Part shown: one piece after another, positions 23,461-34,674 of the stretch | Layout: the number at the start of each line of letters is the position of its first letter | Numbering within the stretch: position 1 is the stretch's first letter | Origin: Primulina eburnea | Lineage: Eukaryota > Streptophyta > Magnoliopsida > Lamiales > Gesneriaceae | Length of the DNA: 64,000 nucleotides | Assembly: GCF_022965805.1 (NCBI RefSeq) | Contig: NW_027331378.1 | Location: forward strand, 241,970 to 305,969 | Direction: 5' to 3' | Position numbers and translations under genes: made by a program | Notes under the pieces: generated by a model | Told to the model about the DNA's origin: nothing | What the model saw: only the letters and a program-made list of their open reading frames with translations | Database searches by the model: none

Positions 23461-24600
23461 GGCGAGATGATAGAACTCTAAGAGGTTCGAGAGACACCCA
23501 CAATTATAGAACCCACAGCCGAAGAGCCAAGAGAGGAGATACAAGCTCCTAGAAGATCCGAGAGAGTCTCGAGACCACCTATGAGGTATGGTCAGCTTCT
23601 TGAAGAGGGCCATGATGAGCCTAACCATGGATGTTATCCATGGACCTTCAAAGAAGCGTTATCTGATGCCGATTCATCCAAATGGCTTGAAGCTATGGAA
23701 TCTGAGATGAATTCCATGCATTCGAACCAAGTGTGGGATCTTATAGATCCACCCGAGGGAACGGTTCCCATAGGGACTTGGGGCGGATGGGAAGGTATTG
23801 ACCTTCAAGGCGCGATTGGTGGCAAAAGGATATACTCAAATACAAGGAGTTGACTTTGAGGAAACCTTTTGACCAGCTGCAATGTTCAAGTCTATAAGGA
23901 TATTGCTAGCCATAGCTGCATGGTATGACTATGAGATATGACAGATGGATGTTAAGATAGCCTTTCTTAATGTGGATATTAAGGAAGAGATTTACATGTC
24001 TCAACCTGAAGGGTTTACATCTATTGAAAGTGAGCATATGGTATGCAAACTTCAGAGATCTATTTATGGTCTGAAGCAGGCATCTGGGAGTTGGAACCTC
24101 AGATTCGATAGTACAATCAAAGAGTTTGATTTACTAAGAATCCTGAGGAACCCTGTGTGTATAAGAAGGTCAGTGGGAGTGTTGTGACATTCCTGGTGCT
24201 TTTTGTTGATGACATTCTACTCATTGGGAATGATGTAGGAATGTTGCAATCAACTAAGATATGGTTAGCGAGTAAGTTCTCGATGCAGGACTTGGGTGAA
24301 GCATCTTTTGTATTGGGATACAGATCTATAGAGATAGATCGAAAAGATTGCTTGGTCTCACCCAGTCCACATACATTGATACCATCGTGAAGCGGTTCTC
24401 GATGGATAAGTCCAAGAGAGGACATCTACCAATGTGTCATGGCGTGTCCCTATCCAAGTCTGTCTTTCAAGACTGATGCAGAGATAGCGGCGATGACAAA
24501 GCATTCCTTATGCATCTACGATTGGTAGCATCATGTATGAGATGATATCTACACGTCCTGACGTGGTTTTCGCACTAAGTGTAGTGAGTAGATATCAATC
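23461..24600 (+). pseudogene. pol: Co2 reverse transcriptase, frameshifted
   Basis: Fragments cover the linker (RRSERVSRPPMRYGQLL), the RT start (SKWLEAMESEMNSMHSNQVW), the palm (QMDVKIAFLNVDIKEEIYM, 23945) and the catalytic FVDD in VLFVDDILLIGND at about 24200. A 23-bp deletion near 23777 relative to Co1 and single-base shifts near 24130, 24370, 24450 and 24500 break the frame. Unlike Co1, the catalytic aspartates are still there. Confidence 0.87.
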
Positions 24601-25137
24601 GAACCTGGTCTTCCACACCTGAAAGTTGTGAAAGACATCCTCAAGTATTTGAGAAGGACCAATAAATTGTTCTTGGTCTATGGGGGTGGAGAACTGAAAT
24701 TGGAAGGCTATACCGACTCTAGCTTCCAAAGCGATATCGATGACTCGAAGTCAACCTCTAGGTTTGTATTCATGCTCAATGGTGCTGCTGTCTCGTGGAA
24801 GAGTTCCAAGCAAGACAATACTGCGGATTCCAGCACAGAGGCCGAATACATTGATGCATCAGATGCAGCAAGTGAGGCTGTTTGGATAAGGAATTTCGTC
24901 TAAGAGTTGGACGTCATTCCTAATGGAGTTGCTCCTATCCCGGTGTTGTGTGACAGCACGGGAGCTTTCGCTCAAGCAAAGGAGCCAAGGTCTCATCAGA
25001 AGTCCAAACAAGTATTGAGAAAGTACCACATCCTCGGAGAGAGTGTGGAAAGAGAAGTGTCTATCGACAAAGTCGGCTCCGCAGATAATGTTGTTGATCC
25101 ACTTGCTAAGCCTTTACCTGGACCATTATTCGACTAG
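24601..25137 (+). pseudogene. pol: Co2 RNase H
   Basis: Two frames, 24628-24903 and 24907-25137, are divided by one TAA just after VWIRNFV. Motifs are LEGYTDSSFQSD, SWKSSKQDNTADSSTEAEYI, and KEPRSHQKSKQVLRKYH, the usual Copia RNase H. The end matches the Co1 C-terminus. Confidence 0.88.
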
Positions 25138-25185
25138 CATCGCGAATCAATGGGTTTAAAGCATATGGGTAGTTGGCTCTAGTGC

Positions 25186-25195
25186 AAGTGGGAGA
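25186..25195 (+). other. Co2 polypurine tract
   Basis: AAGTGGGAGA lies one base before the TG of the 3' LTR. Confidence 0.88.
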
Positions 25196-25196
25196 T

Positions 25197-27326
25197 TGTT
25201 AGAGTAGGTGCTCGTCGAGCCAAGTGTTGGCCGAGTGTTCACAATGAAACTCTATGTATAAGCAATCTTTATTTTAGTAATATTTGATATTATTATTTTG
25301 GCACATCTTTATCTGTATACCCATGCTAGTTGCATAGATAAAGCCCTTGAATATACAAATGGTAGAAAGAATATGAGATGCTCATATGATGGGTATCCTG
25401 AAACTCATATTTGTAATACTGTATATTCTAAACGGTTCCTAGTCGATTCAGCCGCCACTAAGAATGATATAGGCCGCTCGAGTTCGAGACTAGTATCTGC
25501 GATGTGAGTACCATGTTTCATTGGTAGGGGACATTGTGATGTCCGAGCATGCAGATAGGTGCTCCTAGTAGAGTGCACTGAACAACCCTCCATTAAAGGA
25601 CTTTGCAAGTGGTTCTCACTTATCGAGTGGAAGTGTCCTAGTTTATGGTTGTATACCATTAGTCCTTATGACCCGGGAAAACATTGAGACTCTATGTGCT
25701 AGCATTTCACTTTGACTTGTTTACCGACTCTTATGGGGTCATCAGGTGGCAAGGTTGGGTGTCATGTCGAAACATATAGGAGTCGATGCATTGTAGTCGG
25801 GGATTCACCGCTTACCTTCGGGTATGGATATCCTGTGTTATCATATGTATGTAGGTTGAAATCTCTGGCCAGAGTATGGTTGGAACTATGAAAGGGGTTT
25901 CATAGATTACACCATTGATGCAACTTACGACATGACACATAGTATCGATTCATTGACAACTCTCGATAAACCAATGGTTGTCGAATCGGTCGGGATATAT
26001 GAGTTGAAGGGACCGTACTGTACGCTAACCATAATTGAATGGTTCTTGCAGGCACTATCATTTGATACCTAGGGAATCATGTAAGCGATGCTGCTAGGCG
26101 TTTAACATTGATTGGTTGGGTACTATCAGACTTGAGTTCTGACGTTCTTGTTATCAAGGAGTTGATAAGTAAGAATGGAGCAATTGAGGTATGCTCATAT
26201 AAGGACATGTTTAGTCCGAATCACATAGGAGATGTGAACCCACGGCTAGTTGTATCAATGAACCATTGAGGGCCACACAAGTACTAGCTTTCTAGATCCC
26301 GTTGAGAAGTAAAATAGTTCAATGTGTTGAACAGCTTATAAAGGAGTTTATAAGCGTAAGGAAAATTAGAAGTATGACTTCTATAAAGGAGAAATAGTTC
26401 ACTGTGTTGAACGGCTTATAAATGTGTTTATAAGCGTAAAGAAAAGTAGAAGTATGACTTCTATGAGAGAAATGTAAATTTTGATTTATGGAAGTGTTCC
26501 TAAATTAAAATTTGGCCAAGTGAATAATGTATTTGAAAATTGTGATTTTCATATACATTATTATGGACTAAATTAAATTAATTCAAGTGTTGAATTAATT
26601 AAACACTAGTGGACCTAGTAGAGTCCAAATAATTAAATTAATTCAAGTGTTGAATTAATTAAGTTATATTGAGTCTTGTAGAGCTCAATTTAAATTAATT
26701 ATTTAACTAGTGGGACTTGGGTAAATTCAAGTAATGTTTAATTAGTCTCAAATATGTTTGAGATAATTAAATTTAGTCCATGGTTTTAATTTGTTAAAAA
26801 CCATATAATATGCATGCATGGGAGGTGAAAGGTTGGGAGACTACTTTTTGAGTTTTCAAGGCATGGCATGCAAAAAGTGATTTCAACTTTTTCCACTACC
26901 TAGACAAGTCTCCCTTCCCTCATTCAAGAACCATGGCCGAACTCTCCCCCTAAAATTCTCTCCAAGATTTTTCTCTCTTTTGTTCTTCAATTGTTGGAGA
27001 AACAAAATACTTCTCTTTGAAAAATCCTCAAATTTTTCTAGTGCAAAATTAGAGGGGATCTTCCTAGTTAGTGGTGGGCCTAATTTTGAAGAAAGGAGGA
27101 AGCTTGTAGATTTATCTTCCATTGAAGAGCTAAGGTGTTTACACCTTAGTTGGAGCCATACATCAATCCTTGTGATTGATAGGTACATTTCTCAAACACC
27201 CTATGTATGACATGTGTTTGTTTTTGTATTTGCTACACAAAAGAGAGGTGGCCGAATTTCTTGCATGAAAAATTAAAATTTTTGACTTCCGTTGCGCTTC
27301 CGGTCACCGTAACCGATCCCCTTTCA
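25197..27326 (+). repeat. Co2 3' LTR
   Basis: It is the partner of 18028-20156 with the same ends. Differences I could see in the first 900 bases are about 17 to 20 single-base or short indel changes. It ends CCCCTTTCA at 27326, followed by the second TSD copy. Confidence 0.94.
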
Positions 27327-28224
27327 TCTTTTACTTTCAATTGTTGGTATCCAGATCGCAGGTCAATCTTATAAAATATCGATGCTTCTTGCAACTGATC
27401 AAATAAATCTTCAATTCTTGGCAGTGGATACTTATTTTTGATAGTGACCCGATTAAGCTCTCGATAATCAATGCAAAGACGCATGCTGCCATCTTTCTTT
27501 TTCACAAACAATACCGGAGCGGCCCATGGAGAGTAACCAGGACGAATGAAACCCTTGCCTAGAAATTCTTGAATTTGATCTTTCAATTCTTCCATTTCGG
27601 CAGGTGCTAGACGATATGGTGCTTTTGATATAGGAACAGTGCCCGGCATGAGATCAATAGAGAATTCCACTTCACGATCGGGCGGAATGCCAGAAACGTC
27701 GTCGGGAAAGACGCTAGGAAAATCTCTCACAATATCAACATCTTATAACTTCTGACTGATGGATTCATGTGTAGTAGTGACACATGCTAGATATGCTTGG
27801 CATCTATGCTTAATAAGCTTCCCCGCACATAGACAAGAGATAATGTGCGGCATTTGCTTGTTTCTTGCCACCTCAAAGACAAAAGATTTACCACTAGGTG
27901 TTCTAATAGATACTGATTGCTGACGAAAATCAATCGAAGCTCCATTCGCTGATAACCAATCCATTCCAATTATAATATCAAATTCGGGCATAGGAAGGAC
28001 AATAAGATCTGCCCAGACAACATCTCTGAATAACTGAAGCTCCAGATTCTTAACAAACTTAGACGTGAGCATCTGATCACCGGAATGGATAGTAACTTTG
28101 AAACACAAACCCATATCTTGAGGAGTAATTTTCAGTCTTTTGATGAAGGTTTCAGATATAAAAGAATGTGTAGCTCCTGAATCTAGCAATTCATAGGTAG
28201 CTACGCCTAGAATGATGATCCTCC
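27327..28224 (-). pseudogene. pol: GyA protease and N-terminal part of reverse transcriptase
   Basis: Minus-strand frame 27743-28189 begins in the protease with MLDSGATHSFISETF, where the aspartate of DSG is catalytic, and includes IVLPMPEFDIIIGMDWL. The frame stops at about 27743. The next frame (27233-27730) carries the [16 protein letters not shown] linker and RT start ([34 protein letters not shown]), and runs into the Co2 LTR at 27326. RT continues at 18027. Confidence 0.9.
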
Positions 28225-28841
28225 CTACAATGAAAATTGTCTTTTATATCTTTTCGCGTTGAATCTTAAGGATTTACTATCATTAATTCCCACAATTATA
28301 AGAAGATTTCGCGTTGAACTTAAGCATTTCTTGAAAAAATTGCACTTCAGTCCTCCAAATTTTTTGAAATTTGCTTTATTGTCCCCAAATTTTCAAATTA
28401 TTGCAATTAAGTCTTTATATTATGGCGAAAATTCTGATTTAATCCCTTAGGTTTCGTGAATTGCATTTTCGATCCTTAAGAATTTAGAAATTGCACTTAG
28501 GTCCCTTAATTTCGAATTAGCGCATTATAGTCCCTTAAATTCTCGAAATTGCACAATAACCCCTCAAGAATTCGAAATTTCTTTCTAAACCCCTTAATTA
28601 TAATTTACTTTAATTTTGGCCCTAAACTTTTTATTTGGAAGCATTACATCCTTCACATAAAATAAGGCACAAAATTCAAATCATTTTCCATGGTTTCTAA
28701 AATAATAACTTAAGTCCAACTAAGTAGAACATGCAACCTAATTTTTCACTAGGTTGAATCTTGATTCCCAATCAATTCTAATAACCAATTTAACACTTCA
28801 TGCAATAATAAGCAATATAAAATGTTAAATGACTAGGTTAC
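28225..28841 (-). other. Intron-like segment between GyA gag and protease
   Basis: This 617-bp AT-rich stretch has no frame and separates the gag zinc-knuckle tail from the protease. On the minus strand it starts GTAACC and ends TTTTCATTGTAG, so the borders fit GT-AG. If it is removed, the reading frame runs from gag into a GRIIILGVATYELLDSG segment without a shift, which is the usual spacing before a Gypsy protease. Inside are repeated phrases of the type GAAATTGCAC..CCTTAA. The spliced reading is inference. Confidence 0.65.
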
Positions 28842-29961
28842 CCGTGATGAGTGTAGTGTGTGCTTCTTCCTCAGTTTCCTCGGCATTCATAACATAAGCT
28901 CGTGCCGTAGTAGCTGCTTTCCTCTTTGGGCAATCAATAGCTTTGTGACCAGCCTCCTTGCAGTAGAAACATTTAAATGATCCCAACTCGCATTTGCCAA
29001 GATGTAGACGGTTGCACTCTTAGCATGGTTGCCTTTCAGTAGGCTTTGGTGCTGCAAGATTTTGTGGCTTTGGTGGGGCTGGCTTCTTGACTAGACCTTG
29101 GGGCTTTTGAGGCCCTTGAGTTCTAGGAGGACCCGTATATGACTTCTTATTCGGCTGATTGTTATTCTGGTATTGCTGCCGTTTGCGCTGAATCTCAAAA
29201 TCAATGTCCTTCAAGGACTGCTCAGCCTGATATGCGTAAGTAACTGCCATAGCATAATTCTCCGAACGCATCATCATAACTTTATCCCGAATGGTAGTTC
29301 GTAGGCCATCCATGAAATGCCTAAGCTTTTCTTCCGCGTCCCCAGCAATAAGGGGTACGAAATGACAACCCCTATCAAATTTCTTCACAAAATCAGCAAC
29401 AGATATGTCTCCCTGACGGAGAGTCATAAATTCCCTCTGTATCCGGCTTCTCACATCAGCAGTAAAGTATTTCTCATAGAATTTTGTCTTGAACTATGCC
29501 CAAGTGAGGGTAGCAAGGTCAACACGATGCTCGGCTCCTTCCCACCATAAAGAAGCGTCGTCCCTCAACAGATAAGTAGTACACCTCACACGGTCGGCGT
29601 CTCCCATGTCCAGATAGCGAAAATGTACCTCGAGTGAACGGATCCAACTGTCAGCTGCAAATGGATCGGTGGTGCCAGAAAATTCCTTCGGCCCTAGCCT
29701 CCGGAACTGCTCATAAATATCCTTCTTTCGCCTAGTTGGCTGCTGTAGCTGCTGCTACTGCATCTGCTGTAACTGCAGCTGTAACTGCTGCTGCAGTAAT
29801 TATTGCTCGAAGAGACGAGCCATACCCTCTAATGCACGAGTAGCAGGATACCCTGGAGGAGGAGGCGGTGGTGGTGGTGGTGCATTTCTTTGACTATTCC
29901 GTCGACGATTAACACTGTTCTCTTCCTGATTCTCGATAATGGGTGCACGTCTAGGAGGCAT
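28842..29961 (-). pseudogene. gag: GyA gag with zinc knuckle
   Basis: Gag starts MPPRRAPIIENQEEN at 29961 on the minus strand. A proline run (residues about 25-34) and a glutamine-rich stretch (CAG/CTG repeats at 29735-29805) follow; this stretch has two stops, at about 29800 and 29757. The core is frame 29020-29454, with MTLRQGDISVADFVKKF and GCHFVPLI. A third stop precedes the zinc knuckle CFYCKEAGHKAIDC at about 28940-28970. Gag would package the RNA; this copy could not be translated whole. Confidence 0.88.
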
Positions 29962-30249
29962 TTTATGTAAACGTTTTCCAAATTCTAACGTAACCAACAC
30001 ACAGTTAAATCTAATTTCTCAAATCATGTGACATGTCCTAATTCATTTTAGCAATTTAAGCATGCAAAGCATAAATACTCAAAAAGCTAGTAAACACGTA
30101 TCATAAACATAATATTCTTATCGTCATGCAGGTAACAACATATTAAATCACATAAAGCAAGTAAACTTACAACTTTGAGGCTTGACGACTGATCTTCCCG
30201 ACGCTGATGGTGGCACAATCTTTTACAAGAACCTGGCTCTGATACCAAC
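29962..30249 (-). other. GyA leader and primer-binding site
   Basis: The minus strand reads TGGTATCAGAGCCA at 30234-30247, two bases after the 5' LTR, an initiator-Met-tRNA complement. About 270 bases of non-coding leader separate it from gag. Confidence 0.88.
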
Positions 30250-33200
30250 TGAAACGTCTGCCCTTTTTATTGATTTAAAAGTACTAGAATTTTTTTTTAC
30301 ATTCAATTTTTGGCCATATACATTTTCCACATGAAAATATTTTTATAAAATATTTACCCTTTTAAAATAAAATACCAACCATCTAGCATTTTAAAAATAA
30401 AGTGCAATAGCCATTAAATGATTTTACATTCAATTTTTGGCCATATACATTTTCCACATGAAAATATTTTTATAAAATATTTACCCTTTTAAAATAAAAT
30501 ATCAACCATCTAGCATTTTAAAAATAAAGTGCAATAGCCATTAAATGAAATCGTCAACTGATGTATCAAACCTAAAAAGCAATAATTTGAAAAATAAAGC
30601 TCATACTAAACCTCTCAAAAATCTCTCAAAAGCATATATAAATAGACTTAAAAAAATCTTTAAATTAAATCAGTAATCATAAAACATAATGCGGAATATA
30701 GTAGCGCTGGTCCTCGGGTTGTGTGCACCGACAGTCCAGTAGGATGATCCGTCAAGGCCTCCCTCAAAATCACCTGCATCCATCACACCTAGTGAGTCTA
30801 AAGACTCAACACACCATAATCTTGATAACAAGTAATACATAATACAGTCAACATTTAACAGTGAAAAGTACTTGTACTTAAAATATCGTTTTCATGAAGA
30901 TGCATAATTTAAGCATAAACATTTTCATGACATGTATAAATAAACCTTAATCTTTTCCTTATCATGACATAAAAACATTTTAACATGATCATAAACATTT
31001 TTCTTTTTCCTTTTCCTTTTCCTTTTTCCTTTGTTGAATTCAGATCGTTAATTGTGACTTTCCTGATCATGATCATAAATCAATGGATCCATCTACATGT
31101 AACCACAGTACTGGGCGGCGGGAGACACCAGCAACACTCTCAGCGGTCAACTGGGCCCTGTCCTATAATTTTTCGAATAGAAATTCGATCGTCGGGGCTC
31201 CCTCTGGGGCCTATTCACATAATTGGGCTCCCTCTGGGGCCTTTTCCCTCACGATATTCCCATTCTTACCGTTACCACAAAACCGTTACCACATATTCGT
31301 AATGATGGAAACACGATCGTGGGCTTCCACTGGGACCATAACCCTCACGACGTCGCCAAAATTAACGAATTAGTCACAATCACTTCACTTCATTCAACAT
31401 TTACATTCTCATCACTTTATAAAAATCATGCATAACATAACATTTTGTTTTTGAAACCAAGCATGCAACATGTCTTTTAAATGTCTTCCTTAAATCATAA
31501 AAATCCCTTAGACATTTAAAAATTATAATTTAATCATGAAATTTCGTAAACATTTAAAAATAATCATAATATCATAAAAATATCATTTAGAGCACTTCCA
31601 TGACGTTTACAAATTTTTAGGTGTAAAAACACCGTTTTACCTTTTGGACTTGACATTTTCTTGATTTCTTGACTAAAACATGTCCCCAATAATTATTTAA
31701 GTTTATATGGATTTTTCCATAATTTTATTTAGCCTAAATATTAGACTTTTTCATTTATCTTTAACTAATTGTTTTGACGGTGTTTTAATCCCGAAAAATC
31801 CCAAACTTTAATATAAAATTCCTAAATTCTAAATTTAGTCTTTTTATATTATTTTAGCCCTTATGGACCACGACTCGACCCCCGTGAGCCGTTTTCCAAT
31901 ATTTCTTTATTTAAAAACCCTAATTGACACCTAAACTTCGACCCCGAGCCAACTTTCGATTTTCACGATTTACCCCCGAACGATGTCGATCCAAAACTTG
32001 CCCAACATCCTAAAGTACCCTACTGGACCCTAAGTTCACCAAGAAACCCAAGCCAAACCCAACAACATGGCCCCTCTAAGGACCTCCCATCCTGGCAGAG
32101 AGTTTGCTAGAGCTTGGACTCTAAGATTGGTGCATTCAGGAACCCAGCCGACGACTATAGCGACAAACTAGCGTACCTTGCGCTCACCTAAGACCCTTAA
32201 CCCTCGACCTAGCCCATGCTAAGCCCCTTATACCAACCTCGGACCCCAAGCGAGCTGCTGCACACCTGTGCGCATGGGCGCGATTTCTCGGGTAGGAGTC
32301 CTAGTGGGTTAGGACTCCTCCCAGCCCTCTGGACTCGAAACCTTACGTGGTTATGACCCTTTCCCGAACTCAACCCACCTCTGACCGAGCCTCGGCCCCA
32401 AGCCGTGGCACCCCTGTCCTCTCACCAAGGAACCCGATCACCTCAACCCTATGACAGCAGAAATCGGTTTCCCTTGATGAGTTGCTTGATCTGCTTGTTA
32501 TTGTTTCGACTTTGGTGATTAAGGTGAGTATGTTAGGACCTTAACTCATGTATAAACACCACTGGTTCCCACCTAAGTTCATGGCAGCCCCCTTTTTCAT
32601 AAAAAATTTAAGAATTTGCATCAAAACATCATGTTTCCTCAAGGGTGCATGCAATGATCCGAAAATACTAAAAAAATCAATCATGTTCTTCATGCATACA
32701 ACAATTAAAACAATAATATGATATGATGGATGAGAAAAAGCAGATGTATGGCGTGCCTTTGCGTTAAATACGCTCGATTATCCGTTGACGACGTAGAACG
32801 AGAGACGACTTGGCTTGTTCTTGCTAACTACCTTCGAAAAATCACCCCTAGGTTGCTATGTATAAGTGCCGTGAGGTTTGAGTGTGGGGTGGGGAGAGTT
32901 TTCAGAATTTAGGAGAGAGTGGCCGATTGTTTATGGTGTGGAGTATAGGGTTTAATACATATTATATACTAATTAGTCACTAACTAGGCCTTAGGCCTAT
33001 TAAGCCATTAAACGAGGCCCATTAGTCTAATTAGGACATAATTAAGATATTAACAAAGTTTTTCTTTAATTAAATATGTGAATTTATTAGCCGGGTTGCC
33101 AAGAAGCTCGTATTTTAGTTGAAAAACCCATACCGATAAAACTTACGCCCCGTCGTATAAAATCACCTCAAAAACCTTTGTTTTAAAAAGTACTAAAAAG

Positions 33201-33463
33201 CATCGACCATAATTCAAATAATTAAAATAATTATGTAATAAAAACATTTTACATTTTTCAGCCCTTGGTCCCCTTTCCTCGGTCGTCGCTTGAATATTAC
33301 TTAAAATACCATTTTATGCATGATGACAATAAAAATTTAATTTAACATATAAACAAGTATGTCACATAATTAATTAGAAATTAAAATCAATTAATTACTC
33401 ATTTTTCATATTTCCTAGATTTGCATGCAGTTGGATTACGTCGTCTTAATTTTGGATCTTACA
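30250..33463 (-). repeat. GyA 5' LTR, uninterrupted
   Basis: This 3.21-kb LTR runs from TGAAACGTC to TTACA on the plus strand. It is intact and serves as the reference for the LTR that GyN1 split. Frames such as 30985-31435 and 32730-32912 have no recognisable product and have counterparts in the 3' LTR. Confidence 0.94.
30294..30547 (-). repeat. 127-bp tandem duplication in the GyA 5' LTR
   Basis: ATTCAATTTTTGGCC occurs at 30301 and again at 30428, and the following 110 bases repeat closely to CCATTAAATG. The 3' LTR has one copy and also lacks about 22 bases within it. Confidence 0.9.
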
Positions 33464-34662
33464 ATATGACAGATGGATGTCAAGACAGCCTTTCTTAATG
33501 GGGATATTAAGGAAGAGATTTACATGTCTCAACGTGAAGGGTTTACATCTTTCGGAAGTGAGCATATGATATGCAAACTTCAAAGATCTATTTATGGTCT
33601 AAAGCAAGCATCTAGGAGTTGGAACCTTATATTCGATAGTACAATCAAAGAGTTTGGTTTTACTATGAATCCTGAGGAACCCTGTGTGTATAAGAAGGTC
33701 AGTGGGAGTGCTGTGACATTCCTGTGAATGATGTAGGAATGTTGCAATACTCTAAAATATGGTTAGGGAGTAAGTTCTCGATGCAGGACTTGGGTGAAAC
33801 ATCTTTTGTATTGGGAATAAAGATCTATAGAGATAGATCAAGAAGATTGCTTGGTCTCACCCAGTCCAGATACATTGAAACCATCGTGAAGAGGTTCTCG
33901 ATGGATGAGTCCCAGAGAGGACATCTACCCATGTGTCATGGCATGTCCTATCCAAGTCTATGTCTCCCAAGACTGATGCAGAGATAGCGGCGATGACAAG
34001 CATTCCTTATGCATCTGCGATTGGTAGCATCATATATGGGATGATATCTACACGTCCTGACGTGGCTTTCGCACTAAGTGTATTGAGTAGATATCAATCG
34101 AGCCCTGGTCTTCCACACTGGAAAGCTGTGAAAGACATCCTCAAGTATTTGAGAAAGGACCGATAAATTGTTCTTGGTCTATGGGGGTGGGGAACTGAAA
34201 TTGGAAGGCTATACAGACTCTAGCTTCAAAAGCGAAATCGATGACTCGAAGTCAACCTCTGGATTCATATTCATGCTCAATGGTGCTGCTGTCTCTTGGA
34301 AGAGTTCCAAGCAAGACGGTACTGCGGATCCCACCACTGAGGCAGACTATATTGATGCATCAGCTGCAGCGAAGGAGGCTGTTTGGATAAGGAATTTCGT
34401 CCAAGAGTTGGGCGTCATTCCTAATGGAGTTGCTCATGTCCTGGTGTTTTGTGACAACACGGGAGCCAATGCTCAAGCAAAGGAGCCAAGGTCTCATCAG
34501 AAGTCCAAACACGTATTGAGAAAGTACCACATCCTCCGAGGTTGGCAAATTCGGCTCCGCAGATAATGTTGCTAATCCACTAACTAAGCCTTTACCTGAA
34601 CCATTATTCGAGAAGCATCGCTAATCGATGGGTTTGAAGCATATGGGTAGTTGGCTCCAGTG
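33464..34662 (+). pseudogene. pol: Co1 reverse transcriptase (C-terminal part) and RNase H
   Basis: The gene resumes after GyA with QMDVKTAFLNGDIKEEIYM. At 33721-33726 about 33 bases are missing relative to Co2, which removes the catalytic FVDD motif, so this RT is dead. Later frames (33724, 33933, 34168) are linked by small shifts and carry ASAIGSIIYGMISTRPDVAF and the RNase H motifs LEGYTDSSFKSE and SWKSSKQDGTADPTTEADYI. A shift near 34540 ends the last frame early. Confidence 0.9.
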
Positions 34663-34663
34663 C

Positions 34664-34673
34664 AAGTGGGAGA
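34664..34673 (+). other. Co1 polypurine tract
   Basis: AAGTGGGAGA precedes the 3' LTR TG by one base, identical to Co2. Confidence 0.88.
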
Positions 34674-34674
34674 T

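Larger units (their letters stand above)
18028..27326 (+). mobile_element. Copia element Co2, integrase-deleted, inserted in GyA RT
   Basis: Co2 has LTRs 18028-20156 and 25197-27326 (2129 and 2130 bp) and a perfect TSD TCTTT at 18023-18027 and 27327-27331. Taking out the element and one TSD copy leaves the GyA reading frame continuous. It is the same family as Co1 in LTR, leader, gag and pol. The integrase core is deleted and several frames are broken, yet the LTRs differ at only about 2% of positions by eye. Confidence 0.95.
4937..33463 (-). mobile_element. Ty3/Gypsy chromovirus GyA, interrupted twice
   Basis: GyA runs on the minus strand: 5' LTR 30250-33463, primer-binding site, gag, intron-like segment, protease, RT, RNase H, integrase, chromodomain, polypurine tract, 3' LTR (4937-7456 plus 15073-15635). 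It carries GyN1 in the 3' LTR and Co2 in the RT. The domain order and C-terminal chromodomain point to a chromovirus, most like the Tekay/Del group. Flanks are ATATT (4932-4936) and ATATG (33464-33468), a TSD with one mismatch. Stops in gag and pol and two lost integrase residues make it defective. Confidence 0.93.
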
